From: Strongylocentrotus purpuratus
Lineage: Eukaryota > Echinodermata > Echinoidea > Camarodonta > Strongylocentrotidae
DNA: 64,000 nucleotides
Assembly: GCF_000002235.5 (NCBI RefSeq)
Contig: NW_022145601.1
Span: forward strand, 3,903,563 to 3,967,562
Direction of reading: 5' to 3'
Of the stretch, positions 11,818 to 22,752 are shown piece by piece. The notes below the pieces were generated by a model. It saw only the letters and a list, made by a program, of their open reading frames with translations. It was not told where the DNA came from and did not search any database. The first letter of the stretch is position 1, and each line of letters opens with the position of its first letter. A program made the position numbers and the translations under genes.

Positions 11818-12204
11818 AGAGAAGGTTGAGTTCTGGAAAGAGGTGAAAAATAATTTGTGAGCATTACTCATTCTTATTATGCAAGTGTGGAAGAACATCA
11901 GATAAGACATGTTCCCTGAAAAGCATGGCTCTTCAAATGCCTTCATATTCTAAATATGCATGTATCATCGTAAAAATCGGGGGGCCGGCTTTTTACGCCA
12001 CGTGTTCGTGTAGTCCCATATACATCTTTCTGTGTACAGTGTTTGTAACTTTACCAAGACTTGGCCAAATTTCTTATCATTTTGATGATTCAAGAACCTT
12101 GCAATACACACAAATTCTTATATGTTAGATGATCAACCTTTTCTGGTCGGTTCCACACCGTTTCTTTCGCAATGCAATCGCATGACCAGAGCTCAATTTC
12201 ATCT
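11818..12204. mobile_element. TTAA MITE, family 1, copy in unit A
   Basis: 387 bp between TTAA duplications (11814-11817, 12205-12208). Ends read AGAGAAGGTTGAGTTCTGG and AGATGAAATTGAGCTCTGG. The last 200 bp match the elements at 36393-36758 and 39412-39773. Unit B keeps the empty site at 25998-26001. Confidence 0.85.
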
Positions 12205-13920
12205 TTAAGCACATTTGCATAAATTACATAAACATGAAAAATGTTACACATACAGAAAGATTTGTATTCTCTTCAGTAACGTCTTCTCTTTATTTGGCAA
12301 CAAAATTGTGGTCATCATGTAACTGATTAATAAGATATCAATGATTAATGACGCCATCACCAAAAGTCTCTCATTACCTACATGTGTAGGTAATAAGGGA
12401 TAGTTACAAATCAAGACATTTTAAATATATTTTAAATGAAAATGGAATTGTAATAATTAGTTCAAACACTTTTTGACAGAGATACATGCAGCAAATGAAC
12501 TTATTGTAATTTTAAAACAATTTAAAAAAAATATTTCTGTAGTTTTTTTATTACAGCAATAAAGGTGCTTTAAATTATGTTTAAATACTTTCAGAATAAT
12601 GTTCTGGCAATGTGACTTTCACATTGAACAAACTAACAGCATAGAAGCAACTTCTTAAAATGAAATGCATTCAAATTAGAATGGTGACACGAACAATCAA
12701 ATATGTTTCAATATGAAATGAACAACTGGTGGAAAGTAGGCCCCCATCTTGGACCTGGTGTCCCCGATTGCCTACACACGTTTCTGATCAGACACCATTC
12801 ATAATGTGCATTGCAACACCCAATCACAACACACAATGGCCATAAGTTTTCTATGATGGTTGGCACACTTCATAAACTTCCTTTAAAACTAATTTTTAAG
12901 AGCCACCCCTAAATTTCTGCATACACCACAACATTCAGTGAAATTGTCTTTTTATATAAGATCAACATTGCTTATCTTGGTCAATTTGGCCAATTTTCTC
13001 GGAGAAAGAACGCATTGTAGTCTTCGAATTGAATTGGATATATGCAGTAGTATAATAGTTAAAGGCCACATATGGCGCTATAGCAATATTGGAGCCAACA
13101 CAGACAGACGCTGATGGGTTCAAGGCAAGCTTGGTGGTCTCCAATTCACTACGGCCTCCAATTCACTACACCTTCCCTACATAATATATGCATTTAAAAT
13201 CCACTTACATTTTTTTCTTTGTATTAGTTTTTTGTATTTAGGATTATTTCAAATTGCCGTGCATGGATAAACGAACGATGCTTGATGAATAAAAAAAAAA
13301 TAGCGAAGACGCAACATATATATGGATTACAACCGTATCAATAACTTTGGTGCGAGTCAACAACAATTCGACTGCAGTTCGGTTCGGATTTAAGAAAAAA
13401 GAGATAAATAATCAGCCTAGTATAGTTCAGAAGGAGACCAATTTTATTACCTGAAATTATTTACAGAAAACGTAGTAGGTCCATGGTTTGGGCAAATAAT
13501 AAAATAAGTTGTGAACTTTCTCTTTCTTCTCATGTTGAAAAGGCATACACTAGAAGAAACATACCATGAAAAGGATTACTCATAAAATCCCCTCATATCT
13601 CAAATAATTATGATAAGAAATGGAATAAAAATTGTGAGCAAACTTTCTTGAGACATGTATGTAGGTCTTTAAATTCATTTCAGTGTGCAGTACATGTGAC
13701 TTCAATTTCTTTCAATTTATATAGCTAAAACTTAAAACAGTTTACATCAATTCTTACTGTACTACTTAATCAATCTTTCCCAATAAGTGCCACAAGTTTT
13801 TTTTCACAATTAATTTAGATGAAAAGTACTCAATAACATTTATAAACATTAACGACATTAAAAAAAAGCTAAAAGGCTACATCAATGTACATGTTATTAT
13901 TTACATTGATCTACATTTGC

Positions 13921-14095
13921 CACACTCAACCCAGGTGATGTAAATGGGTACCTGGGAGGACTTAATTCCTTGAAATGCTGGAGCGCTGTATACGGCAGCA
14001 AGGCTAAAGCCTGGGTAATAATAAATGCGCCTCGAAATAGAATTTCTAGATAGACGGCGCTATAAAAATGCCTATTATTATTACAATTATTATTT
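13921..14095 (+). mobile_element. SINE-like element at the A/B junction
   Basis: Compact repeat with conserved blocks (GGGTACCTGG, TTCCTTGAAATGCTGGAGCG, CCTCGAAATAGAATTTCTAG) ending in GGCGCTATA and a TAT/ATT run. This layout is common to SINE-type repeats in marine deuterostomes. No convincing pol III A and B boxes are visible, so the head may be missing or of another type. Confidence 0.55.
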
Positions 14096-14424
14096 CCATT
14101 TTCCCCACCACTAAACTACAGATTTTCTACTGAAAAATTCATTGTCAAGAACAACATTTGTTAAAAATTATGCATCAAGTTTGAATATGTTAGTAAACCA
14201 TTTTTTCACGAGAGGCTGCAGCAGCTAGATCAAGAACTGAGTTTTTGTATTTGTATCTTGAAAATTATTTTCACATGCACCCTTCCCCTACGACATACTC
14301 TACCTTGAAGGTTAAAGATAGCACACGATACCGAGATACAAGAAGACTTTAACATTTTCAATGAGGCTTGTTTCTTGAATTCCATTAACCGTCATATTTG
14401 TATCACTGGTAGGTTTTAGAAGGA

Positions 14425-17304
14425 TCAACCTTGCACGAATCGCGGCCCAGGGAATCTCGAAATAAACAGCACCCCTGCAAGGATTTGAATACTTTTCTTT
14501 AACTCTAGTTTCTTTACCCCATTGCTTACAATATCTGGCGCTTCTTCACCAGAAATATCATCTTCGTTGCTGACGTTCCTGATCAGCGGACATAGCTCCT
14601 CATCCGTCAGTGTGGCAAGGGTCCTTCCTCGAAGATGTATTGGTGTCCAACAGGTCAACGTGTTTTCGTTGGAACGCATGTACCATCTGTACAATGGACG
14701 CAGGGAACAGTCACAGCGCCAAGGATTGGGATCGAAAGAGATGGAACGAGAGACTACTGGCAGGGTCAGGGGTGAGATATTGACAAGGTCATTGTTACCG
14801 AGCAGGAGATCAAAGTGGCCCATCTTCACAAGTGCTTCATGGCCGATGACCTGAAGGTGATTGTTCTCGAGGTTTACCAAGACAAGGTGCACGTTGAATC
14901 TCAGTGCATGCATTTGTATGCTTGTTATGGCATTACCCTTGAGATTCAAATACGAGATTCTTGGTGTCAACTTGAAAGAATCCCGCTCCAGAAGGTTGAT
15001 GTTATTAAATGACAGATCTAGTTCTGCAACATGCATCGCTTTAATTGATGGAATGGTGATAAAGGAGTTGTATCGTAGGAATAGTTCCCTGTCAATTGCC
15101 AACGTGAGATTAAGTGGTTCGTTGCTGGCACCACGTCGATGGAAGAGGGTCACATTATCCATGTACAGCGAATGAAACATGTTCTTACCTTGCCGGGAGA
15201 GCAATTGTTCAAAGGGCATGTAAAGAATCATTGTGTGCGATATTGCCAGTGATACAAGTTTAGGGAGATTCAGGAATACGCTCATCTCAACTACACTGAT
15301 AGGATTATCAGACAAGGAGAGGGTCGTGAGCTGATCACAACCTTCGAATATGAACGAGGGTAGGTATGAAATCAAATTCGAATCGAGATATAAGCCCTTT
15401 ATCCTACACGCCAAGTGGTCAGTAGTAGCGTTTGCCACGGAATGTTGCGCAGAAGGGACAATTTTCGTTAAGTTTTTGATTCTATTTTTTCGGGCATAAA
15501 GAAATCGAACGGTGGATGTATACGGTAAAACTAAAACTGGCAACAAATTTCCATCAAATACACATGTTATTGCTGTGTTCGAATTAAACTCGCGAGTATT
15601 CACGTTGGATATCTGGTTGTAACTCGTATCCACAATAGATAATCTTGGTAAATTATTCAACATGTCAAACATTGACAAATTGTTGTTGTGCAGCAGGACC
15701 TCGGTAAGAGCCAGACTGCCGTTCAATGTAATGTTAGTCAGCCCATTACTAGAAAGATCAATTGAAGTTAAGAATTTGAACTCCAGATCATTAAGAAAAA
15801 CTTCTTGTATTTTATTATTTCTCAATTCGAGAATTATCAAATTTAAAAATTGCGATAAAGCTGGCAATATAATTAATCTGTTATTATTCATCTTAAGTAT
15901 TCTTAAATTATTACACCCCAGGAAAGCAGTTGGACTAACGTAAGCAATGTAGTTATCGGAAAGTGAAACAGTTTGCAAGTCAGTAATATTCCGGAATCGT
16001 TCCACCTCAGATATCTTATTATGTTGAAGATATACAGTAACCAACTGCAGTTGTTGAAATAATGTGGGGTTGTGTCGGTTGAATGCCAACACATCGTTCT
16101 CATTCATTTCAAGGGTTCTTATATTTGGAAAAGATTTGAGAAAATTAAGATCACTGAGTTTATTCCCATTCAGTCTTAAAGCGAAGACAGAATCGATGAC
16201 AGCATAGTTTAGACCCACCCCATCCGGACGCGCTGTTTCTAGTACGGAAATATTTGTAATATCATTGTACGCAACGTTAAGATATACGAGGCTTGGGAAT
16301 ATTGTCTTGTTAACTTCTAGTGTACCATGAATATCGCAATGGGAAAGCATTACGTATTTAAGTCCGTCCATTATAGGCATGTGGGATACGTCTTGTAAGG
16401 AATTGTTACTCAAGTCAAGGATCGCTAATGCGTCAGTGTCACCAAACCCAACAAGTGACTCAATGCGATTTCTACCTATCTTGAGCACTGTGAGGCTTTT
16501 GCCAAGCCTGATCTTCGGAAGAGAGCTGGGTGGGTTGTTGTCAAGTGACAGAGATTTGAGCTTTTGTGGTATAACATGGGCAGCTCTTTGGATGAGGTTG
16601 TTTTGCAGATCTAGAAGCTCAAGGCGGGGGAGACCACTTAGATCTGGTAGAGACCTGATGAAGTTGTTTCTCATGGTGATCGTACGCACAGCATACGCTG
16701 TCTGGGATTCTGGTATGTCAAAAACCCTGATCCCGCATGAATCGGCAGATAGATCCGTGATGACAACACGACTGTCTGCAAAAGATCTAATGAAATTGAG
16801 GGATAGGTCAAGGGAATCGAAACCCACAAAGGGAGAATCCTTGATAACCAATGACTGGATTAAATTTGATGCCGCGATCAAGGAGATCTTCGGGAGAAGG
16901 CTCATAAAACTCAGGTCAGTCAGAAGGTTGTTAGACAGGTACAACATGGTAAGAGCCGACATGTGCTGAAATGCATGTGGTTCAATAATAGATATGGCGT
17001 TGCGGTTTAGGTTCAATCTTTGTAGGCTGGTCAGGTTTGGAAAGGATTCCGTCTGGATCATACGAATGTTATTTCTAGATAGATCGATTCCCCTAATTTC
17101 AAGAGATATGTTGGCAGTCGGAACCTCGGTACGTAGTTGATTGCAACAGTTGACATAGGCAGATGAACATTTACATGATGTTGGACACTGCTCTCCTTCC
17201 GGTTCCACAAACGAGAATAACAGCATAAACACAAATACACACATGTAATTGTTAGTGTTACACTGAACTCGCTTTACTTCAGCACAGAATGCAGGGTTGG
17301 CCAT
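14425..17304 (-). CDS. Single-exon LRR ectodomain protein, copy B (959 aa)
   Basis: Full-length paralogue of 451-3327 with the same ATG context, signal segment, N- and C-terminal LRR caps and short hydrophobic tail. About 19 amino-acid differences from copy A are spread along the protein, plus one extra residue near 703 (SRQGKN against SQSRN). Residue 54, in the N-terminal cap, is Cys (His in A, Arg in C), so this copy carries an unpaired extra cysteine beside the cap. No breaks. Being open across 2.9 kb in every copy argues for continuing function. Confidence 0.9.
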   Translation of the reverse strand: MANPAFCAEVKRVQCNTNNYMCVFVFMLLFSFVEPEGEQCPTSCKCSSAYVNCCNQLRTEVPTANISLEIRGIDLSRNNIRMIQTESFPNLTSLQRLNLNRNAISIIEPHAFQHMSALTMLYLSNNLLTDLSFMSLLPKISLIAASNLIQSLVIKDSPFVGFDSLDLSLNFIRSFADSRVVITDLSADSCGIRVFDIPESQTAYAVRTITMRNNFIRSLPDLSGLPRLELLDLQNNLIQRAAHVIPQKLKSLSLDNNPPSSLPKIRLGKSLTVLKIGRNRIESLVGFGDTDALAILDLSNNSLQDVSHMPIMDGLKYVMLSHCDIHGTLEVNKTIFPSLVYLNVAYNDITNISVLETARPDGVGLNYAVIDSVFALRLNGNKLSDLNFLKSFPNIRTLEMNENDVLAFNRHNPTLFQQLQLVTVYLQHNKISEVERFRNITDLQTVSLSDNYIAYVSPTAFLGCNNLRILKMNNNRLIILPALSQFLNLIILELRNNKIQEVFLNDLEFKFLTSIDLSSNGLTNITLNGSLALTEVLLHNNNLSMFDMLNNLPRLSIVDTSYNQISNVNTREFNSNTAITCVFDGNLLPVLVLPYTSTVRFLYARKNRIKNLTKIVPSAQHSVANATTDHLACRIKGLYLDSNLISYLPSFIFEGCDQLTTLSLSDNPISVVEMSVFLNLPKLVSLAISHTMILYMPFEQLLSRQGKNMFHSLYMDNVTLFHRRGASNEPLNLTLAIDRELFLRYNSFITIPSIKAMHVAELDLSFNNINLLERDSFKLTPRISYLNLKGNAITSIQMHALRFNVHLVLVNLENNHLQVIGHEALVKMGHFDLLLGNNDLVNISPLTLPVVSRSISFDPNPWRCDCSLRPLYRWYMRSNENTLTCWTPIHLRGRTLATLTDEELCPLIRNVSNEDDISGEEAPDIVSNGVKKLELKKSIQILAGVLFISRFPGPRFVQG

Positions 17305-18335
17305 TTTAAAATATGAAGGTTTCGTGTCTGAAATACTTGACCAAGAATGGCGACTGCAGAAACAAACGGGGGAAATGATAAATGTAGTACTCTGAAGACA
17401 GTTTTATCTAGAACTTCCAGATTTGTCCCTTATCTTTTATGCCTTCCTCGCGAAATATCCACGGAATTTCGTTTTCTTTTCTTTCTAGACAAATGATAAA
17501 CATATCAAAAAAATTGTTTAACAGCTTGCATTGTGTCAGTGACACCAATAACTGACTTTAAAGAGTTTTATAGTTATTACTTCTTTGCCTGCGGATTTTT
17601 GAAAGATGAAGATAGATATATTTGCCAATTTTTAATGGACTTTATAAAGGCATAAATCAATTTTCATTATCGTTTAAAAGTGTACTAGCCTTTTATTAGT
17701 TGAATGACACCGATACATTGGGAGGGATGTTTTCATTAAGGCAGGTATTACGAAAAAAAGAGAGAAAACAGAATCAACAAAACCAAAACCAAAAAGTGTC
17801 TTTTAAGTCTTTGGCGGACATATTGGTAAATGCAGATTTAAGTTGCTCATAATAAGATCGGAAGAGGGTATTGAACCTCCCGAAGTCATTGACATTAAGA
17901 ACACATCCATCTCCACTCAGGTTTTGTCAAGTGTAGAACCTATCTATAAACGCCTACAGAGGCAAACTGTCTGTTTCCTTTGTAAGAACTTTATAGAAAG
18001 GTTTTATTATAAAAACAGAAATAATAATAATAATAATAATGGGTTCTTGTATAGCGCTCATGTCAGTCAGATTTATCCCTCCTGGCGCTCCCGATTATTA
18101 CACCCATTTACCAATCGATATTATTGGAACAGCTGCCAAAATCAACACATTTGGTTTTAATTTGTTTATCAATCTTTGGTTTTCCATTTCTGCAATTTGT
18201 CAACAAACCAATATTATATTTTTTAATCATGACAGGGTAAATTATTTTATTCCTTATTCGTATCTTTTAAATAGCGTCAAATTACATGAAATTACATGAC
18301 TTTTTTGTTATTGTAGGTGTTATGTAGTAGTATTT

Positions 18336-18404
18336 GTATATTTGTAAAGCGCTTAGAGACATTTGTATTAAGCGCTATATAAAACTTAAATATTATTATT
18401 ATTT
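18336..18404 (+). mobile_element. Short SINE-like tail insertion, unit B only
   Basis: About 69 bp present in B and absent from A (near 5262) and C (near 32128). It carries AAGCGCTTAGAGAC and AAGCGCTATATAA, then an ATT-rich tail. Flanking TATTT at 18331-18335 and about 18400-18404 may be the target duplication. Confidence 0.7.
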
Positions 18405-18835
18405 AAACCGCTCGTAGGTATCTCTGTTGCATGGTATGCATTTTGAACATTTCTGAAGTTCATTACAATCTGAAACATTGAGGATTATTTTTAGTTGTAG
18501 CCATTGTTTACGCTAGTTGCACAGCGCCCTCTTCAGGTTCCTGCGTACATACAATCTTTGGTTTATGTATACAAAATATTTCGTTCCTCTGGTGCCATAA
18601 TACGGTACGTGTACACAGAGCGGCAATATATATTTATATTATACTTGCAATTTATAAGTTTTTGCATCGTGCTTTTTTTGTGCTTTTCATGTTAAGAAAA
18701 TTGGATGTAAATAGCAGACCTTCTGTGAGCAGTTATTTAGTCAATATGTTTGTTTTCTTTTCCCGGCATCCATGAGACTCACTTCACACTTTATCGTATA
18801 ATATTCACCGTTTGTTCAATGTTGTCTTTGCCAAA

Positions 18836-18837
18836 TA

Positions 18838-18895
<58 letters not shown>

Positions 18896-18918
18896 TACTA
18901 CTGCTATTACTACTACTA

Positions 18919-18956
<38 letters not shown>

Positions 18957-18990
18957 ACAACTACCACTACTACTACTACTACTACTAATA
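18836..18990 (+). repeat. (ACT)n/(GCT)n microsatellite, unit B
   Basis: About 155 bp of ACT triplets with a GCT-rich core. Twice the length of the A tract. Confidence 0.95.
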
Positions 18991-19804
18991 GTAAAAATAA
19001 ATTGAACAATTTCATGTCATGGTTCTAGGGCGATAGGGATGGCCCGTTTGTCTGTTTGAATTTGTCAACGTAGCTTGCAGGTTTTTTTTCTTCTGTATAC
19101 TCGGTACAAATTTAAGTTATATGGAATAAGTAGATTTCATATCCTAAATTTCGTTGCCTTCAATAGTATGAAGGTGATTAAAGGTACTATGTCCCATTTG
19201 CAGGCCAAAATAAATGACAAAGGTTTAATTCCAACGGTATTTCAAAGACAGTACTAATTTAGAACTTCCCTCGAAACGAAAGGGCTTGAAAATGGCTCTT
19301 TGTGGGAAAATAACGACCATTATATGTCTAATCGATTTAAGTGATTGCGATCACCTAAGTAATAGTCTGATTTTCAGACCCTTTTACTGGATGGTCGCAC
19401 GTTGGGTGCTGCATAAAGATTCAATAAGTTTAACTTTAACCATAATACATGTACACGTACTGAGTTATTGATGTAGACAAATGCTCATGTACCTGTTACA
19501 GCTTAGTTTATGTATGCTATTACCCGCAAAGAAGAAAGATGTCAGTCAGTCATCCAATAGTGTCTGGCAGTGAAGTCTAAAAGGTAAACGGGTTTCCTTC
19601 TCTAGTCTGAATACTAGGACACTGCTAATGTTTACATTTTAAAGATATGACTTACATGACATATTCAGAACTCCCGGCTACAAAGTTTTACATAATTTGA
19701 TGTAGGCTGCAAAAGGGACATTGTACCTTTAAGGTACCCATGATTTACGGGGCAAATATGTATAACAGTTGAATATAGGTGCGATTTGAAAGGCACATTA
19801 AATT

Positions 19805-19878
19805 TGTGTGTGTGTGTATGTGTATGTGTGCGCATGTGTGTGTGCGTGTGTGTGCGTGTGTGTGTGCGTGTGTATATT
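19805..19878 (+). repeat. (GT)n microsatellite, unit B
   Basis: GT tract broken by AT and GC dinucleotides, in the same place relative to the 7TM gene as in units A and C. Confidence 0.9.
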
Positions 19879-20702
19879 GGGTTTTTACAGACGTGTATCA
19901 ATCAGATATGATTGTTTACGTCTGGGGACCGATCTTTAAACGTCACCATCCGAAAGACGTGATACAGTTTCGAACCTGCGTCCTCGCCTGAATCACTTTG
20001 TAACTTTCAGTTTGTAACTTCCACTATAAGCTCGATTACAGGCGCACGCCACAACGCCTTGTCACAACTACTAGTAGTTTAGATGCCACCCGCTTTGTGA
20101 TAATATTAAGCACCATTAGGTAATTTAATTTTAACATTTCCAACGCCTTGATAAATTGACGGGTTATGAAGTTCTTGAATTGTTATTATGGATATTTTAT
20201 AGTGATTGATCGGACAAATATCACCTTTTTTTAATGATCCCCGCTTCCTTTAAAATGGGTAAAAAAAATACATGTTCCACATTCAACTTAAAACGTGTTT
20301 GTAATAATGGCTGCTGGATTCACCATGTCAGCTGGAATGATTGGCACTTTCATAATCATTATGGCTTTGATCGACCAACTTTAATTAACTCTACCAAAAT
20401 GCGATTGATGATCCTTAATGGCTTTGGCTCAAAAAAAACATTAAAAGGTAGATGATTAATGGTACATCGAGTGGCCTTGCACTCCATTGCGACTTGCAGA
20501 CGACCGAGTTTCTCTTACTTTGACTCTCCGTTAAAACGAGTCATTTAAGGAGATGTAATTGTGAGCCAAAGACTAGAGCATTCTATGCCCATTTGTTGGT
20601 TCAGTCGAACGAGCATTTCGATTATTAAGAGCTTAAAAGGACCATCATTTACCTACTCCAACAATTCCTCTAGCTCAACGTAGTTCATCCCGTTTGACGT
20701 CC

Positions 20703-21749
20703 ATGGCTAACAATATTTCTGAAGACGTTCCATCAAATCTTGCCACAACACAATCATATGAGACTCAATATTCTCCTCTGTTGATTGCGACTCAGGGTGC
20801 ACTTACAGCACAGGCACCGCTTTGTGTGCTGGGGAATGTATTCACTCTTTGCGTTTTAAAACGTGTTAAAGACGACTTTGATGATATAACCAAGGTTTTT
20901 CTGTATGCCTTGACCAGTACCTACCTTCTCCTTGGTACATGCATGTCTCTTGTATCACCTCTCCAATATTTTCTACCAAGAACAGCCGTGCAGTTTGTCA
21001 TTTGCAAGTTTACCGGTTCCGTTATGTATCCATGTTCATTTGAAGCCATCATTCTAACAGCGTGCCTGAACCTCAATCGATACCTGATGATTGTGATACC
21101 ATTAAGGTATCAGACCTTCATGACGATCAGGAGAGCTAAAGTGATTGTCACCGTATGCACGCTCGTAATTTTAATCTCATCTCTTACCTTTTTTCCGTTT
21201 CCCGGAACAGCGAGTGGAAATATGTATGATACTCTGTGCAACGGTGGTGTCCCCAAAGGCAGTTCCGGTACCATAGTTTTTAATGCTCTCCTCCTCCTCT
21301 ACTGTTCTGTAGCAACTCTAGTGACATTGTTCACAAGTATCCACACCATAATCATCATAAGGAGGCAGCTTAGAAAGATAGCTATAGGTCTACGGCAAGT
21401 ACCTAGGGATACTGGGCAAGTAGATGGACATAATAAACAACTGCCAGATTTCACTCCAACCCAAGAGAGAAAAGAACCCCCAAAAGGACGTTTTCGCGCC
21501 AGGCGTTCCTTCATCACGCTCTTGTTGTTGAACTGTGTGGTCTTTATAGGTTGGTGTCCCCTTTTTATCATCGTCATAGTAGTCTTGAGCGAAATAAAGG
21601 CCAGCGTTGTGTTTTACTGTATGAACATACTATTTTCATGTAGTGTAACATGGTGGCACTGCATCGTGTATATCGTCACTAGTAAGGGCTACCGTAAGGC
21701 AGCTACTGAGGTTTTCAAACGAATGAAGTCGCAATTTAGATGCCGTTGA
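20703..21749 (+). CDS. Rhodopsin-like 7TM receptor, copy B (348 aa)
   Basis: Paralogue of 7491-8498, starting at the equivalent ATG (20703). Same NRY, GWCP and HCIVY variants and the same two extracellular cysteines. The third inner loop carries 13 extra residues (around RDTGQVDGHNKQ) just after the IAIGLRQVP stretch, absent from the other three copies and adding acidic and polar residues in the G-protein-facing loop. TM3 and TM4 are nearly identical to copy A. Head to head with the LRR gene at 17304 across 3.4 kb. Ligand unknown. Confidence 0.9.
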   Translation: MANNISEDVPSNLATTQSYETQYSPLLIATQGALTAQAPLCVLGNVFTLCVLKRVKDDFDDITKVFLYALTSTYLLLGTCMSLVSPLQYFLPRTAVQFVICKFTGSVMYPCSFEAIILTACLNLNRYLMIVIPLRYQTFMTIRRAKVIVTVCTLVILISSLTFFPFPGTASGNMYDTLCNGGVPKGSSGTIVFNALLLLYCSVATLVTLFTSIHTIIIIRRQLRKIAIGLRQVPRDTGQVDGHNKQLPDFTPTQERKEPPKGRFRARRSFITLLLLNCVVFIGWCPLFIIVIVVLSEIKASVVFYCMNILFSCSVTWWHCIVYIVTSKGYRKAATEVFKRMKSQFRCR

Positions 21750-21830
21750 TCATCTATAAAAAGCTGTTCTTTATAAAGCGGTCTGATTATAAGAAAACGA
21801 AAACTGTCGCCTTGTGATAAAATACGCATA

Positions 21831-22221
21831 TTGGAGAATTAGAAATCAGTAGATGGTTTGGTATGAACACAAACACATCAACAAACAAACAAAAAATAAA
21901 AATTCATTATGGGGTGGCGAGGGAGAGTAGTGTTTGGAGGTAGTGCCTCGGACCCTGCGGTCCAGTTGGTTACGGCAAGCGGAGGCATTGTGGGAGCCTT
22001 ATAGGTTTTTTTTTCTTCTTCTTCTTTTTCTTCTTCTTTTTTTCTTAAAAGTTTAATATTTCGTGCAGGTCTGATGTCTTAGTAATATTTGTTGTTCTGT
22101 ATTCATTTACATGTTTGTAATTTGTGTTGTACTATTGCAGGGCCCCCGAGTATAACAGTGTTTTACTCACTGATGGGGTTACCCTGGGTAAATAAAACAA
22201 AATAAATAAATAAATAAAATT
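21831..22221 (+). mobile_element. LINE 3' end (5'-truncated), unit B only
   Basis: Insertion relative to C and D, between the words AATACGCAT and TTGTATTGTATCATGCC. It ends in GGGTTACCCTGGGTAAATAAA followed by (TAAA)n, typical of a non-LTR element 3' UTR. A TCT-rich tract sits inside at about 22010-22045. No coding part remains. Confidence 0.7.
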
Positions 22222-22411
22222 GTTAATTGTATTGTATCATGCCCTATCATTAGATAACGGACAGTCTTGTCTTCGGGTATTTCCTCTGCAGAGGAAGACC
22301 GACTACTCCAATTTACTCCGTGTCAAATGATCGGAAACTTTGACTATATTCTAGTGCGTTTGGGTGATGAGGTGTACATACTTAGAGTTCTTATTAACGT
22401 TGAACTGTTAA

Positions 22412-22752
22412 AGGTAATACAAAGTTTTGGTATTAGGTCATGAATTTGGTTCAATTGAACATATTGTAAGGATATGCGATCCTACAATATTCAGTGGTCG
22501 TCGTAGCGGTTGAAATCGAATATAAAGTTATGAAATTGTAAATAATAAACTCTTTATGTTGTATAGCTCCCTCTCAAGGTCAAGATATTAATTGAGCTAT
22601 AAACAATATTTTTTGACTAAAATAGACAGATTATCCATTCCCGTTTGGAAATTATATATCACAGCTACATATTCTGAGATTTTCATGGTCGCAGCTACGG
22701 CCGTAGGCGTTATTTGAAATTTATCAAAATGTCCCAAAACTTTGTATTACCT
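22412..22752. mobile_element. TTAA MITE, family 2, unit B only
   Basis: 341 bp between TTAA duplications (22408-22411, 22753-22756), with near-perfect inverted ends AGGTAATACAAAGTTTTGG. Unit A keeps the empty site at 8605-8608 (ACTG-TTAA-ACAAGG). A related copy lies at 41797-42200 in reverse orientation. Confidence 0.9.

Larger units (their letters stand above)
1..13975. repeat. Tandem segmental unit A (LRR + 7TM pair)
   Basis: First of three long tandem units. Base 1 aligns with 13976 and 27781, and the alignment runs almost unbroken to the next unit start. Order: SINE-like tail, LRR gene (minus), intergenic spacer, 7TM gene (plus), 5.5 kb AT-rich spacer. The window opens inside the junction repeat, so the array may continue to the left. 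Relative to B and C, unit A has a private LINE fragment (4077-4924) and lacks roughly 190 bp just downstream of the 7TM gene. Confidence 0.95.
8499..13975. other. 3' spacer of unit A
   Basis: AT-rich, no credible gene. Possible polyadenylation signals (AATAAA) occur near 9414 and 9490, 0.9-1 kb past the 7TM stop. It contains a CA-rich tract (10113-10335), two TTAA MITEs (11082-11275, 11818-12204), a small palindrome (12374-12393) and an inverted repeat of ATCAATGTA type just before the junction repeat (about 13883-13912). Spacers B and D align to most of it. Confidence 0.8.

Noticed and set aside
13976-14424. A TIR or kinase exon after the LRR gene
   Set aside because: A weak AAG|GTTGAT donor-like site overlaps the stop codon, but no downstream minus-strand ORF resembles a membrane span plus TIR domain.
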